A stretch of DNA of 64,000 nucleotides. Source: Deltaproteobacteria bacterium. Lineage in GTDB: Bacteria > Bdellovibrionota > Bdellovibrionia > Bdellovibrionales > Bdellovibrionaceae. Where the stretch lies: positions 124,001-188,000 of the forward strand of contig JAFLCC010000006.1 of NCBI GenBank assembly GCA_017302835.1, read 5' to 3'. Below are positions 52,593-61,645 of this stretch, piece by piece. Both the position numbers and the translations under genes were made by a program. Under the pieces are notes generated by a model that was not told the DNA's origin, searched no databases, and was given only the letters and a program-made list of their open reading frames with translations. Numbering within the stretch: the stretch's first letter is position 1; each line of letters begins with the position of its first letter.

Positions 52593-54173
52593 ATGTATTT
52601 ACAAAAGTTTCAAAAGATTAATTTAAGAACTTATATAAAATATATTCTTTTTGCTTCAATGATGACAGTGAACGCATCCCATTCTTTGGCCAGTTCTTGT
52701 TTGTCCTCCTATGGCGCTAATAATTACGAAAGTAATTATGCCAATAAAACAGAAGAACCCATTTCTCTTTTGAATCAGGTCATTCAGAATTTGTCTTCAA
52801 ATTCAAATGGATTTCCAATTCTGATTGTCTCTGAAACCATAGAATCATTTCTGAAAACTATTTTCGAAAAGTATAATGAAATGACGGATAAAATTTCAGA
52901 AAAAAAAGAGTTGAATGGGATAAGTTTTTCGGTGAGTAAGGCTGAATTAACAATAAATACATTTTATAATTTACATCGTAATTTGGAAACAGAACTCGCT
53001 AAAACAAGAAGAAATGAAGAAAAAATAAAAGATCTTTCAGATCAAATGAAAAAATGTTTAGCAAATATCAGTATTTGTCAGTCAAACATCAAAGATTCAA
53101 TGATCGAAACGAAAAAAGATATTCTTGAAACAAATGAATTTATACAGAATTTGCAGCTTAAAGCGAATGAGTTAAAAGACTTAAAAAATTGGCTGCCTGA
53201 GAGTATTCGTTTAGACGAGTTGGTTATGACTCCATTGTTGGAATTAATTGATACTTATATTCAAAATATTGAGAATATTTTTCCTCATATTTTGGAAAGC
53301 CATCTGAAAGCGCAATCGACCTTAATGGCTATGGCTGAATCTCAAATTCCCTCACTATTAAAAACAAAATCCATGGCTGCAGGCCTTGAAGCTGAGTGGC
53401 TCGTCGAGCTTGGAGCTCTTAGATTGAAACGTGACTCTACAAATGACAACGAAACATCAGGAAAAAAATCAACACTAATTGAAATGAAAAGTGAGCTAGC
53501 CCAACGGTTTGAACGTCAGATTAAGGAAAGCGAGCTCTCACCTTTTGGAAGACAAATTATTTCAGACTTAAACAATAAAAGGTTAGTCGATGTTTTTATC
53601 GATGCTGTAAACAGAAGACAATCGGATCAGAATACTTTTGATCGGAGTGAAAGTGTGTATTTGACAGCAAAGGATTTGGAACAAATAACATTCCGAATGC
53701 TTTACCAGAAGGGACCAGGCCGCCTTTTTGAAAGAGAAAATTTTCTATTGTTTAAGAGGACTAATGGACACTGGGTGAGTGATTTAGTTCCCTACGTGGA
53801 TATTGGCACGAAAAGGTTTTCATTGGATTTCTATTTGCTATTTCTTCTTTCGAGAAATTTAAATAAGTTTAACTTTGATTCAATGAACGCTTGGTTTAAA
53901 GAAATTATGGAAAAATATTTATATGACAGAGAATCAGAAATTAAAAAATATGGAATAAAAACGTTTTTTTCTGGCTTAGCAATAGGCGCTGAAGCAAAAA
54001 ATATCAATCAAATAAAGACTGCAATTAGAGATTCCAAAATAATTCTTGAAATATTATCAAAACCTATACATAGTACTGTACTAAATGAGTTAAAAGGAGA
54101 AGCATTAATTTTAACTGGATGGGATACTAGAAAATTGACACCTACTGAGTTTTTCATACACTCCCCAAGATAA
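52593..54173 (+). CDS. Exported coiled-coil protein, tandem paralogue 2
   Basis: 526 residues, with GAGGTGA six bases before the ATG. Signal peptide region up to about residue 34 (YILFASMMTVNASHSLA), then SSCLSSYGANNYESNY. The sequence follows paralogue 1 throughout: LLNQVIQNLSSNSNGFPILIVSETIESFLKTIFEKY, TRRNEEKIKDLSDQMKKCLANISICQSNI, AQSTLMAMAESQIPSLLKTKSMA, SELAQRFERQIKESELSPFGRQI, and YLTAKDLEQITFRMLY. The coiled coil is about 55-235. Divergence between the two is large (roughly 30-40 per cent identity by eye), so the duplication is old and predates the IS relics now between them. Confidence 0.6.
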   Translation: MYLQKFQKINLRTYIKYILFASMMTVNASHSLASSCLSSYGANNYESNYANKTEEPISLLNQVIQNLSSNSNGFPILIVSETIESFLKTIFEKYNEMTDKISEKKELNGISFSVSKAELTINTFYNLHRNLETELAKTRRNEEKIKDLSDQMKKCLANISICQSNIKDSMIETKKDILETNEFIQNLQLKANELKDLKNWLPESIRLDELVMTPLLELIDTYIQNIENIFPHILESHLKAQSTLMAMAESQIPSLLKTKSMAAGLEAEWLVELGALRLKRDSTNDNETSGKKSTLIEMKSELAQRFERQIKESELSPFGRQIISDLNNKRLVDVFIDAVNRRQSDQNTFDRSESVYLTAKDLEQITFRMLYQKGPGRLFERENFLLFKRTNGHWVSDLVPYVDIGTKRFSLDFYLLFLLSRNLNKFNFDSMNAWFKEIMEKYLYDRESEIKKYGIKTFFSGLAIGAEAKNINQIKTAIRDSKIILEILSKPIHSTVLNELKGEALILTGWDTRKLTPTEFFIHSPR

Positions 54174-54241
54174 TAGGTATTTTAAAAAGGACTCACTGTT
54201 TATCTTGCCTTAATTAAGTTGAAATTATACAGTGGTCCGCT

Positions 54242-55060
54242 ATGTGGATTATAAAGTTTTTACCAAGAAAAAAAATAAGTAAATGGATTGGGAGATTGGC
54301 ATTCAAAAAATTTCCGAAGTCCATTCAAAATAAGATAAATCTCACCTACGCTCAGTTTTTTGGCATTAATTTGAATGAAACTGAATTCCCCTACTACGAC
54401 TATAATTCGTTAGGTGATTTTTTTATTCGAAGGCTTAAAGTAGGGGCAAGGCCTATAGGAAACAGTCCTTTAATTCATCCTTGTGATTCTCGAATTACTG
54501 AAAAAGGGAAAATTACAAAGGCCCAATTGATCCAAGCCAAGGGGATCCAATATAGTTTGGAAAATTTTACTCAAATTGAGGATTGTCGAGAGAAATATGA
54601 TCAAGGGTATTTCCTAACCTATTATTTGTCACCTAAAGATTATCATCGTGTTCATTCCCCTGTCGATGGGATGATCACGCAAATTAAGTATTGTACAGGG
54701 GATCTTTGGCCCGTTAATGACTGGTCAATTCAAAATATTCCCCAGGTGTATGAACAAAATGAGCGCATTTATGTAGAGCTAGCCACGGAGTATGGTCCTG
54801 TGGGAGTCATTTTTGTGGGGGCAACAAATGTGGGTTCTATTGCCTTAAAATTTGAAAGAAAATTATATACCAATTGGAAGATCCCTTCAAAATCTATTGT
54901 TTACTCTCCACCACTTGAAATAAAAAAAGGTGAGGAATTGGGAATGTTTAGAATGGGAAGCACGGTGGTGGTTCTGTATGGGCCAGAGTGGTTAGATAAA
55001 TTCAAATTGGGAATAGACACAAACTCCCAGGTTCGAGTCGGCCAGAACTTGTATGAATAA
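54242..55060 (+). CDS. psd: Phosphatidylserine decarboxylase proenzyme
   Basis: Psd converts phosphatidylserine to phosphatidylethanolamine in the inner membrane. The 272-residue protein has FFIRRLKVGARPI, HPCDSRI, LSPKDYHRVHSPVDGMI, VGATNVGSI and the self-cleavage GST motif (MGSTVVVLYGPE). Cleavage would be at Gly239-Ser240 to make the pyruvoyl group. His of PxDYHRxH and Asp of PCDSR are the maturation and catalytic residues in the family. Length fits the bacterial group I/II enzymes. No transferase (pssA) is in the window. Confidence 0.93.
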   Translation: MWIIKFLPRKKISKWIGRLAFKKFPKSIQNKINLTYAQFFGINLNETEFPYYDYNSLGDFFIRRLKVGARPIGNSPLIHPCDSRITEKGKITKAQLIQAKGIQYSLENFTQIEDCREKYDQGYFLTYYLSPKDYHRVHSPVDGMITQIKYCTGDLWPVNDWSIQNIPQVYEQNERIYVELATEYGPVGVIFVGATNVGSIALKFERKLYTNWKIPSKSIVYSPPLEIKKGEELGMFRMGSTVVVLYGPEWLDKFKLGIDTNSQVRVGQNLYE

Positions 55061-55072
55061 TCTTTAAAGTTT

Positions 55073-55465
55073 TCATCTAGACACAGGATAACAGCATTCC
55101 GTTGTCGTCGTTTCTTTGATGCTGACTTGAAAAAGTATGGGAATTTGTTTTTTTGTTTTCTTATAGAGCCAAATACAAAGAAGTTCTGTGGTAGGGTTTT
55201 CCAATCCTTTGATATTATTTAAAAATTGGTGATCAATTTGATTAAGTATTGGTTGTGCCTTTGTGGCTAATACATGATAATCCTCAAGCCATCCAACACT
55301 TGAGTTGAGCCTTCCTCGGTAAGTGAAGGTGATTTTGAAGCTGTGTCCATGAATTTGCGAGCAGGGGTGACGTTGAGGGAGTTGAGGTAGTTTTCGTGCC
55401 GCCTCGATATAAAATTCCTGTTTTAACTCGATGTATTCCCCTGATTTTCTTGCTTTCTTGGTCAT
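55073..55465 (-). CDS. QueD/6-pyruvoyl-tetrahydropterin synthase family protein, copy 1
   Basis: 130 residues. LKQEFYIEAARKLPQLPQRHPCSQIHGHSFKITF, with the catalytic Cys (HPC), the zinc His of HGHS, GWLEDYHVL, LNQIDHQFLNNIKGLENPTTELLCIWLY and the closing SIKETTTTECCY, is the complete set of QueD motifs. QueD turns dihydroneopterin triphosphate into 6-carboxy-tetrahydropterin in queuosine synthesis. The gene starts 21 bases from a second QueD-like gene on the other strand. Which of the two is QueD proper is judged below: this one keeps the Cys-rich NPT-E motifs of QueD. Confidence 0.85.
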   Translation of the reverse strand: MTKKARKSGEYIELKQEFYIEAARKLPQLPQRHPCSQIHGHSFKITFTYRGRLNSSVGWLEDYHVLATKAQPILNQIDHQFLNNIKGLENPTTELLCIWLYKKTKKQIPILFQVSIKETTTTECCYPVSR

Positions 55466-55486
55466 CTTTGCCTATTCCTATTTTCT

Positions 55487-55993
55487 ATGAAGACTACAAC
55501 ACTTCTTTTGCAAAAACAAAATTTTAAATTTTCGGCAGCTCATTTTTTAATCTTCGATCAACACCGAGCCGAACGACTTCATGGTCATAACTATCAGGTA
55601 AAAGTGGATATCACGGTGCCTCCAGGATCTGAGGTTATGAATCAGGGATATTTCATCGATTTTAATGAGTTTAAAAAAATAATAAAAACCCGATTGGATG
55701 AATGGGATGAAATGGTTTTATTGCCAAAAGATCAACCAGAAATGAATTTTAAAGAAAACGGCCCTTCTCTAGAGGTTAGATTTCGAGATCGATTTTATGT
55801 CTTCCCAAAGAATGAGGTCTTATTATTACCCATAACGAATACCTCGGTGGAGCAATTTTCAAGACTGTTAGCTGCGGATTTTCTTAGGTTGTTCAAAAAA
55901 TTTGGAGTGTTAAAGGTCCGTTTATCAGTTGAAGAGACTCGCGGCCAGGGAGCAACAACAGTTGTTGGTGATGATCAACACGCTCTCAGTTAA
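55487..55993 (+). CDS. QueD/6-pyruvoyl-tetrahydropterin synthase family protein, copy 2
   Basis: 168 residues. FKFSAAHFLIFDQHRAERLHGHNYQVKVDI carries the zinc-binding His cluster (AAH, HGHN) and VEETRGQGATTVV the closing E. Where QueD has the catalytic Cys in the C..LHGHNY stretch this one has AERLHGHNY, without Cys, and the middle includes a long insertion (PKDQPEMNFKENGPSLEVRFRDRFYVFPKNEVLLLP). This looks like the PTPS-III/other PTPS subfamilies; its reaction is unsure. No ribosome site is visible before the ATG at 55487. Confidence 0.75.
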   Translation: MKTTTLLLQKQNFKFSAAHFLIFDQHRAERLHGHNYQVKVDITVPPGSEVMNQGYFIDFNEFKKIIKTRLDEWDEMVLLPKDQPEMNFKENGPSLEVRFRDRFYVFPKNEVLLLPITNTSVEQFSRLLAADFLRLFKKFGVLKVRLSVEETRGQGATTVVGDDQHALS

Positions 55994-56041
55994 TTTTCAT
56001 TAATACGGATTAAACAAGTTATTCTAGGATTTTTAATATAA

Positions 56042-56320
56042 GTGCTTATAAAATTCTACAAAAAGAGGACGAGACCCTTGAATCAAGAAAAGAAATTAAA
56101 ACTCGATCAATTAAAGCCAAATATTTTTTATACTATTAAAAAAATTAGCCTTAATGAAGATGTTAATATTCATCAACGACTTTTGGATTTTGGTTTTTAC
56201 GAAGGTATGCAAATTAAGATCATGAGACGATTACCGTTTGGTGGACCATGGATTATCCAAGCCGACAGTCTTTATATGGCTTTGCGGGACGAGGAATTTA
56301 AGATTTTGGAGTTAGAATGA
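56042..56320 (+). CDS. feoA: FeoA-like ferrous iron transport protein
   Basis: The 92-residue frame from GTG 56042 (TTG 56078, behind AGAGGACGAG, is an equally good start) is a FeoA SH3-like domain: LKPNIFYTIKKISLNEDVNIHQRLLDFGFYEGMQIKIMRRLPFGGPWIIQADSLYMALRDEEFKILELE. FeoA stimulates FeoB in Fe(II) uptake. It overlaps feoB by four bases (ATGA), so the two are translationally coupled. Confidence 0.85.
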   Translation: MLIKFYKKRTRPLNQEKKLKLDQLKPNIFYTIKKISLNEDVNIHQRLLDFGFYEGMQIKIMRRLPFGGPWIIQADSLYMALRDEEFKILELE

Positions 56321-58158
56321 AAAGCTATGTTTTAGTTGGTTCACCCAACTCGGGTAAGACAACTTTTTATAATTGGATCACGGGTTCTCATTTTAAAACT
56401 GTTAACTATCCTGGTTCGACGGTGGAGTATTCGGTTGGTTCTATAGCTTCAAATTTAGGTAAAGATATTTCTTTTATCGATACTCCTGGAACCTATAGTT
56501 TGAATCCTAAAAGCCCCGATGAAGAGGTCACCTCTTCGGTTCTCTATGACCTAAACAAGGATGATAAAAATAAAAATGTTATTTTGGTAATGGACGGGCT
56601 ACATATTGACCGGAGCTTGATAATGGCTCTTCAATTGAAGAAGGCTGGATTTCCGTTCTCTGTTATTGTCACCATGGATGATCTTCTAAAAAAATATAAT
56701 AAAGATCTTGATTTTGTCAAATTAGCGGAACTATTAGGAGTCGATGTCTTTCCATTTAACGGTCAAACTGGAGAGGGTTTAAAAGAGATAGTTTCTGGAT
56801 TGAAAACTAAAAATGAGTTTGAAATTAAAAAATTAAATTGGACTTATTTGGATTATCAAAAAGCTAAAATGGAATTAAATCTTATTTTAAATCAGGTTAA
56901 ATTGAATCAGGATCAGAGTAATTTTCTGAGTTTGACACAAAAAATGGACAAATATGCTCTTGGAAAATTTGGTTTTATTATATTTTTCTTTTTAATGACT
57001 TTACTCTTTGCCTCTCTTTTTTGGTTTTCGACTCCTTTTTCAGATGCCATTAAGTGGATGTTTGCGACTCTCTCTGAGAGTTTAGATAAGGGGATGCCAG
57101 AGTCTCTTTTTCGCGATTTTCTTTCAAAAGGAATTTTGTCTAGCTTTTCGGCCATTCTCGTTTTTGTGCCGCAAATATTTTTGCTTTTTTTAGGCTTAGG
57201 TATTTTGGAATCATCAGGTTATCTTCCAAGGGCAGCTGCTATCATTGATCACCCTTTGCGAAAATTGGGTTTGGGAGGAAGATCTTTTGTGCCTCTTTTA
57301 TCTGGATTTGCTTGTGCCGTTCCAGCCCTGATGGCAGCAAGAAATATTTCATCAAGAAAAGAGAGGATGATTTCTTTATTTATCATTCCCTTGATGAGTT
57401 GTTCAGCCAGAATTCCCGTTTATGCTTTATTAATTTCTTTTTTTATCGTCGACAATCCATTTATCGCCGGAATGGTTATGGCCGCATTGTACTTAATGTC
57501 ATTGACTGTAGGATCCATTGCGGCATTAGTTTTAAGTCGCTTTATTCCAGCAGGGAAAGATCAATTCTTTTTGATGGAACTCCCACTTTACCGGGCACCT
57601 AAGTGGAGGATTTTAATTAACCAGGCCCTGCAAAAAACTAGGTCCTATGTGGTTAAGGCAGGGCCAATTATTTTTATTTTCGCTGTTATCCTTTGGGCCT
57701 CTACAGAGTTTCCAAGGGTTGATTCCAAAGCACCCCATTTGAGTGAAAGTTATGCAGCACAATTGGGGCAAGTTATGGAGCCGATTTTTAGACCCATGGG
57801 GGTGGATTGGCGAGTGGGGGTTGGATTGATTTCAGCTTTTGCAGCAAGGGAAGTTTTTGTTTCTTCCTTAGCTGTTACCTTTAAGGTGACGGAAGACAGT
57901 GAAAAACAAGCTCAGGAATTAAGTGAAGTGATGAAAAATGCAAGCTTTCCCAACGGAGAAAAGATTTTTACCTTTGGGAGTGTTTTTGGTTTAATTGTGT
58001 TTTTTATGATTGCTCTGCAATGCATGTCAACCGTGGCTGTTCAGATTAAAGAATCAGGATCATTTAAATTTGCGATGATTCAATTAGTATCCTTAAACTT
58101 AATAGGATACATTTTAGCCGTCATGATTAATCAAACCTATTCTTTTCTTTTAAAGTAA
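56317..58158 (+). CDS. feoB: Ferrous iron transporter FeoB
   Basis: The 613-residue protein has an N-terminal GTPase domain (GSPNSGKTTFYNWITG; DTPGTYSL; G4 replaced by TMDD where NxxD is usual). About eight membrane segments follow with the gate signatures FVPQIFLLFLGLGILESSGYLPRAAAIID, FVPLLSGFACAVPALMAARNI (Cys of GxGCxVP) and IIPLMSCSARIPVYALL, and the second Gate motif FAAREVFVSSLAVTF. It is shorter than E. coli FeoB (773) because the C-terminal part and linker are small. Its end overlaps the end of the convergent glycosyltransferase by 22 bases. Confidence 0.94.
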   Translation: MKSYVLVGSPNSGKTTFYNWITGSHFKTVNYPGSTVEYSVGSIASNLGKDISFIDTPGTYSLNPKSPDEEVTSSVLYDLNKDDKNKNVILVMDGLHIDRSLIMALQLKKAGFPFSVIVTMDDLLKKYNKDLDFVKLAELLGVDVFPFNGQTGEGLKEIVSGLKTKNEFEIKKLNWTYLDYQKAKMELNLILNQVKLNQDQSNFLSLTQKMDKYALGKFGFIIFFFLMTLLFASLFWFSTPFSDAIKWMFATLSESLDKGMPESLFRDFLSKGILSSFSAILVFVPQIFLLFLGLGILESSGYLPRAAAIIDHPLRKLGLGGRSFVPLLSGFACAVPALMAARNISSRKERMISLFIIPLMSCSARIPVYALLISFFIVDNPFIAGMVMAALYLMSLTVGSIAALVLSRFIPAGKDQFFLMELPLYRAPKWRILINQALQKTRSYVVKAGPIIFIFAVILWASTEFPRVDSKAPHLSESYAAQLGQVMEPIFRPMGVDWRVGVGLISAFAAREVFVSSLAVTFKVTEDSEKQAQELSEVMKNASFPNGEKIFTFGSVFGLIVFFMIALQCMSTVAVQIKESGSFKFAMIQLVSLNLIGYILAVMINQTYSFLLK

Positions 58159-59984
58159 TAATAACGACGGTACCATGATTTGGTTTTTCTTTTTAAACTA
58201 GAAACAGTGTCTGTTGGAAAGATAGACACTCTGAAAAGGCTGTAAGGATCTTCTTCATGATGAAATCCACCGGTCGTTGTATTCACGGCATATTGATATC
58301 CTGCCTTTAGACAGAATTCAGAAGCCATCGGATGTCGTACACCATAGGTATAGGCATAGGAATAAATGGTTTTTTGAAATTCTTTTTCAAGTTGGATTTT
58401 GGAATCACAGATTTCATGGTAAGCTTCTTTATCTGTCATTTCTGATAACTTTTTATGATCAAATCCATGACTTCCCACTTCCATAAACTCAGAAATAATT
58501 TGCCGTTGTTCGCGGGACATCAAAGGTAAGCTTGGGGCTCCTGAGTTTTTATCCCAATAATTTGTTGTATGCGGATGCGCTAATAAATAAATGACGGATT
58601 TAAAGTTATATTTTTTTAACAAAGGAAGGGCCAGTGTGAGATTGTTTTCATACCCATCATCAAAGGTTAAAATAATTGGTTTTTTAGGAAACTCAGACCA
58701 AGGAAGAATCCCTGTCTTGTACCTATAAAGGTCAGCGAATGTGAGAGAGGTAAACTGACTTTCCTTTAAAAACAATAAATGCTTTTCAAACTGAGCCGCC
58801 GTTATAAAAATTTTATGTGGAGAAGAAATCTCTTTTTCAACAACTTGATGGTACATTAATATAGGAATAGGGTGAGAATATCTTTTCTTAAACGAAGCGG
58901 AATGATAGGTGGCTATGATTTGATCCAGGACCTGGGTCTCTTCATAGGATTCACAGAGCTGAGTGAGAATTTGAGGTTCGTCATTTTCTATCTCTAATTC
59001 AAGGTCTTGGTAAAATTGGTTCCAGTTAATTTCAACAGAATTCGTTTCAAGAATATCGCCGAAATTTGAAGATTTATTTTTTTCAAGGGATGAAGCGGTC
59101 ACTAAACCTTCGTAAGACTGCTCGCCTAAGGACAAAACTTTCTTTCCTGCAAGTAAAGATTCAATGGCAATCCGGCCAGCGCCAACTACCAAATAACTTT
59201 TTTGAATTAAGCCCTGCAAGTTATCTAGAGGTCCATGGAATTGAAACCGGTTCGGATAATTTGTTTTTAATGAATTTATAAAATCTTGAGTTTTTAAATT
59301 CAACGAAGTTTCTAGGCCGCCGGCGAAATGAATTTCAATAAGCGGGTATTTTTTAAGAAGCATTTCGCAAAAATTCTGAAGGATAAACTCCCAATTTTGA
59401 CCTTTAGGACCCGTCGTTCTTCCCAAAAATGAAATGACCCGTGGAGCTGTTGAATTATTTGTTGGTTTAACTGTTGAATTGGGTGAATTGGGTGAATTGG
59501 GAACCAATTCTTTGAATCGATAGAAATTTCTAATAACCTGGATTTGAGTTTCTCTTAGGTTAAAATCAAGAATCATTTGCTTTTTAATATTTTCACAAAC
59601 AGCTATTATTTTTTCACCGTAGTGATTGAATAATTTTTTAGAAAGGGAATAGTGCTGCCGACCATGAAGGGTGGTCACCAAGGCACAGTCGAGTCCCCTG
59701 GTAGCCCAGTACCCCATTTTTGCTGAGGCTCGAGAATGGGCATGGATGATTTCAATTTTATTTTTACGGATAAATTGTCGAAGTTTGAAAATACTTTGAA
59801 GTCGTTTAATAAAGGTTGTTCGATGTATGGCTAAGGGAAAAAAAGGAATCGATGTTTTTGAATGAAGTTGATCGCTTATAATAAATATCTGGTGGCCTTT
59901 TTTCTCAAGGGCTTCGGCAAGACTGACGGCGTGGGCCTCGGCACCTGTTAATTCAATTTGAGAAAGGAGCTGGACAACTTTCAT
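58137..59984 (-). CDS. Glycosyltransferase (GT4-like) fused to a polysaccharide deacetylase
   Basis: 615 residues. Residues about 1-360 are a GT4-type glycosyltransferase: LSQIELTGAEAHAVSLAEALEKKGHQIFIISD, IIHAHSRASAKMGYW, VISFLGRTTGPKGQNWEF, VVGAGRIAIESLLAGKKVLSLG (the EX7E-like region). A linker with three NSP units (9-base DNA repeat at 59476) lies inside. Residues about 375-615 are a NodB/polysaccharide deacetylase: PIPILMYHQV, ILTFDDGYENNLTLALPLLKKYNFKSVIYLL (metal Asp), MEVGSHGFDHKKLSEM (metal His pair). It likely adds a sugar to a lipid or polymer and removes an acetyl group. It is the last gene of a four-gene operon. Confidence 0.85.
   Translation of the reverse strand: MKVVQLLSQIELTGAEAHAVSLAEALEKKGHQIFIISDQLHSKTSIPFFPLAIHRTTFIKRLQSIFKLRQFIRKNKIEIIHAHSRASAKMGYWATRGLDCALVTTLHGRQHYSLSKKLFNHYGEKIIAVCENIKKQMILDFNLRETQIQVIRNFYRFKELVPNSPNSPNSTVKPTNNSTAPRVISFLGRTTGPKGQNWEFILQNFCEMLLKKYPLIEIHFAGGLETSLNLKTQDFINSLKTNYPNRFQFHGPLDNLQGLIQKSYLVVGAGRIAIESLLAGKKVLSLGEQSYEGLVTASSLEKNKSSNFGDILETNSVEINWNQFYQDLELEIENDEPQILTQLCESYEETQVLDQIIATYHSASFKKRYSHPIPILMYHQVVEKEISSPHKIFITAAQFEKHLLFLKESQFTSLTFADLYRYKTGILPWSEFPKKPIILTFDDGYENNLTLALPLLKKYNFKSVIYLLAHPHTTNYWDKNSGAPSLPLMSREQRQIISEFMEVGSHGFDHKKLSEMTDKEAYHEICDSKIQLEKEFQKTIYSYAYTYGVRHPMASEFCLKAGYQYAVNTTTGGFHHEEDPYSLFRVSIFPTDTVSSLKRKTKSWYRRYYYFKRKE
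59476..59502. repeat. Three 9-bp units in the glycosyltransferase
   Basis: GAATTGGGT repeated three times (third unit ends in GGA), in frame, encoding NSPNSPNS on the minus strand. Slippage would change the protein by whole NSP units without breaking the frame. Confidence 0.7.
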
Positions 59985-59990
59985 TGAGGT

Positions 59991-60731
59991 TCATTCATTT
60001 CTTCTAATTGTAGTTCCAAAAATTCGATCCCATATATTAAAATAGAGAGAATAGTTTCCATGAAAAAATTGGTGATGTCTATTATGAAAAGTGAATGTCG
60101 CAATCCAATTAAGTCCTTTAAATTTAGCCAAGCTCAAATATTTATACTCAAAACCAGAATGACCTAGAAAATTAATTATTGAAGTTAGAAAGATATAATA
60201 CATCAAGACAAATAAGGGAATAGGTAGAAAAAAAAGAACTAAAGGGTAAAAACAGAGTTCAATAAAGAGCTCTAACCAGTGATGACTAAAAGAAGTCCAC
60301 GGGGTTGGATTTGTAGACTGATGATGCACTGAATGAAGTTTCTTGTAAAGGATACCTTGATGAAATAACCAATGGGTCAAGAAAAAATAAAAATCTTGAA
60401 GCAAAAACAATAAGAATATGAATCCAAGTGAGCCCAACAAGGACCCCCATGTGAAACTGAAATTCAAATTTAATTTCGAGTAGGAATAAAAAAACTGCAG
60501 ATAGAGAACTAAGACGATCGCCAAATCTACAATGATTGACGAGTAGCTTCGCTTTATATCTTGATCTATAGTTCTGGCCAGAGGTTCTTTTGGTTGAATT
60601 TTAGCTTCCCTCCATTTTGCTTTATGAGTGACATAAAGATATTGATAGAGCCAATAGGGGCCCCACCAGTGGCGAAAAAGGATAAGACAAAGAATAGTTA
60701 AAATTAAAATAAATTCATTCATTTTTGGCAT
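59991..60731 (-). CDS. Fatty-acid hydroxylase / sterol-desaturase-like membrane protein
   Basis: 246 residues with four to five membrane segments and the eight-histidine di-iron set: LTHWLFHQG, KLHSVHHQS, WTSFSHHWLE (extra) and FHNRHHQFFHGNY. This is the family of integral-membrane C-5 sterol desaturases and lipid hydroxylases. Substrate unknown. It starts at ATG 60731 (a second ATG at 60722 is possible) and overlaps the upstream acyltransferase gene by 17 bases; the glycosyltransferase-deacetylase starts six bases after its stop. That packing supports one operon. Confidence 0.85.
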   Translation of the reverse strand: MPKMNEFILILTILCLILFRHWWGPYWLYQYLYVTHKAKWREAKIQPKEPLARTIDQDIKRSYSSIIVDLAIVLVLYLQFFYSYSKLNLNFSFTWGSLLGSLGFIFLLFLLQDFYFFLTHWLFHQGILYKKLHSVHHQSTNPTPWTSFSHHWLELFIELCFYPLVLFFLPIPLFVLMYYIFLTSIINFLGHSGFEYKYLSLAKFKGLNWIATFTFHNRHHQFFHGNYSLYFNIWDRIFGTTIRRNE

Positions 60732-61638
60732 TTCCTAAAAGTTCCCAGGCATCCAATAATTGTAAATCTTGATAGGCCTTATTATTAAATAACCAACTCG
60801 TTAAAGTGTTACTTGGTCCCACATTTATAAACGAGCGTATCCCTTTTTGGTGGTAGAGATGCTCTAAAGTTTCACACCATAAAACAGGTTCAACAGCTCC
60901 AGCAAGAGCTTCATTGACAATATCTTCAGCCGTTATTAAGTCCCTTAGCCAGACACTCGAAAAAGTGGAAACTTTCGGATTTTCAACAGGCCATAGCGAA
61001 GAAGTCGCTCTGAGTAATTCAAAAACGGGCTTCAGCGTCGAGCTATGGACTGGAAACGGAAGCATCTCTTTGATCTTTAAATTTTGATTTTTGGATTCAG
61101 CCTGAATGGATTTTAAAGTTTCAAGGTCCGTACCTATGGTGCCATGTTCAGTGGACCATTGGCTGATGGGAGCGGCAAAACTAGAGAGCCAATTTTTTTG
61201 CTCTGCTGTTAATGGGGAGCCGTCTTGAGTTCGAACCGTACACGTCATCCCTTCGGGGAGCATTTTTCTTAAACTTGAAAAATTCCACATGATATGAATC
61301 GCTTTTTCTAAGTCAATAGAGTTGCATAAAACAGACCTGGCGATATCGCCATGGCTGCATCCTTGAATCAAATTCCAAGAAAAATTTCGGTTAGCTAACT
61401 CTTGAGCCACAGCCACTTGGAGGGTGGTAAGGGCAATGAGAGTGCGATCTAAATCAACTAAATGGGGTCGGTGGGTGGTAATTAAAAAAGTCTCTAAATC
61501 TTCATTCTGTCCGGTTAACTCGGAAAGAACTTGGGAAGAGCGTTGAAACGATTTTTTGATATAATCATAAGGTAGCCAGCGCTTCATTTTGGAAGTTACA
61601 AAGAGGGCATCTAATCCTGGAAAAAGAAGTGCCTGCAT
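60715..61638 (-). CDS. FabD-like acyltransferase
   Basis: 307 residues if the ATG at 61638 is used; it gives MQALLFPGLDALF, the usual FabD N-terminus, and leaves seven bases after the di-iron gene (the frame runs up to 61728 but would overlap it). The acyl-enzyme Ser is in GCSHGDIARS (Ser95; GxSxG) and the catalytic-type His in PFPVHSSTLKPV (His198). It ends INVGPSNTLTSWLF like the FabD GPxxxLT stretch. It is a possible acyl-CoA:ACP transacylase that loads an unusual acyl chain. A dedicated ACP was not found in the window. Confidence 0.75.
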   Translation of the reverse strand: MQALLFPGLDALFVTSKMKRWLPYDYIKKSFQRSSQVLSELTGQNEDLETFLITTHRPHLVDLDRTLIALTTLQVAVAQELANRNFSWNLIQGCSHGDIARSVLCNSIDLEKAIHIMWNFSSLRKMLPEGMTCTVRTQDGSPLTAEQKNWLSSFAAPISQWSTEHGTIGTDLETLKSIQAESKNQNLKIKEMLPFPVHSSTLKPVFELLRATSSLWPVENPKVSTFSSVWLRDLITAEDIVNEALAGAVEPVLWCETLEHLYHQKGIRSFINVGPSNTLTSWLFNNKAYQDLQLLDAWELLGNAKNE

Positions 61639-61645
61639 CGGATAA

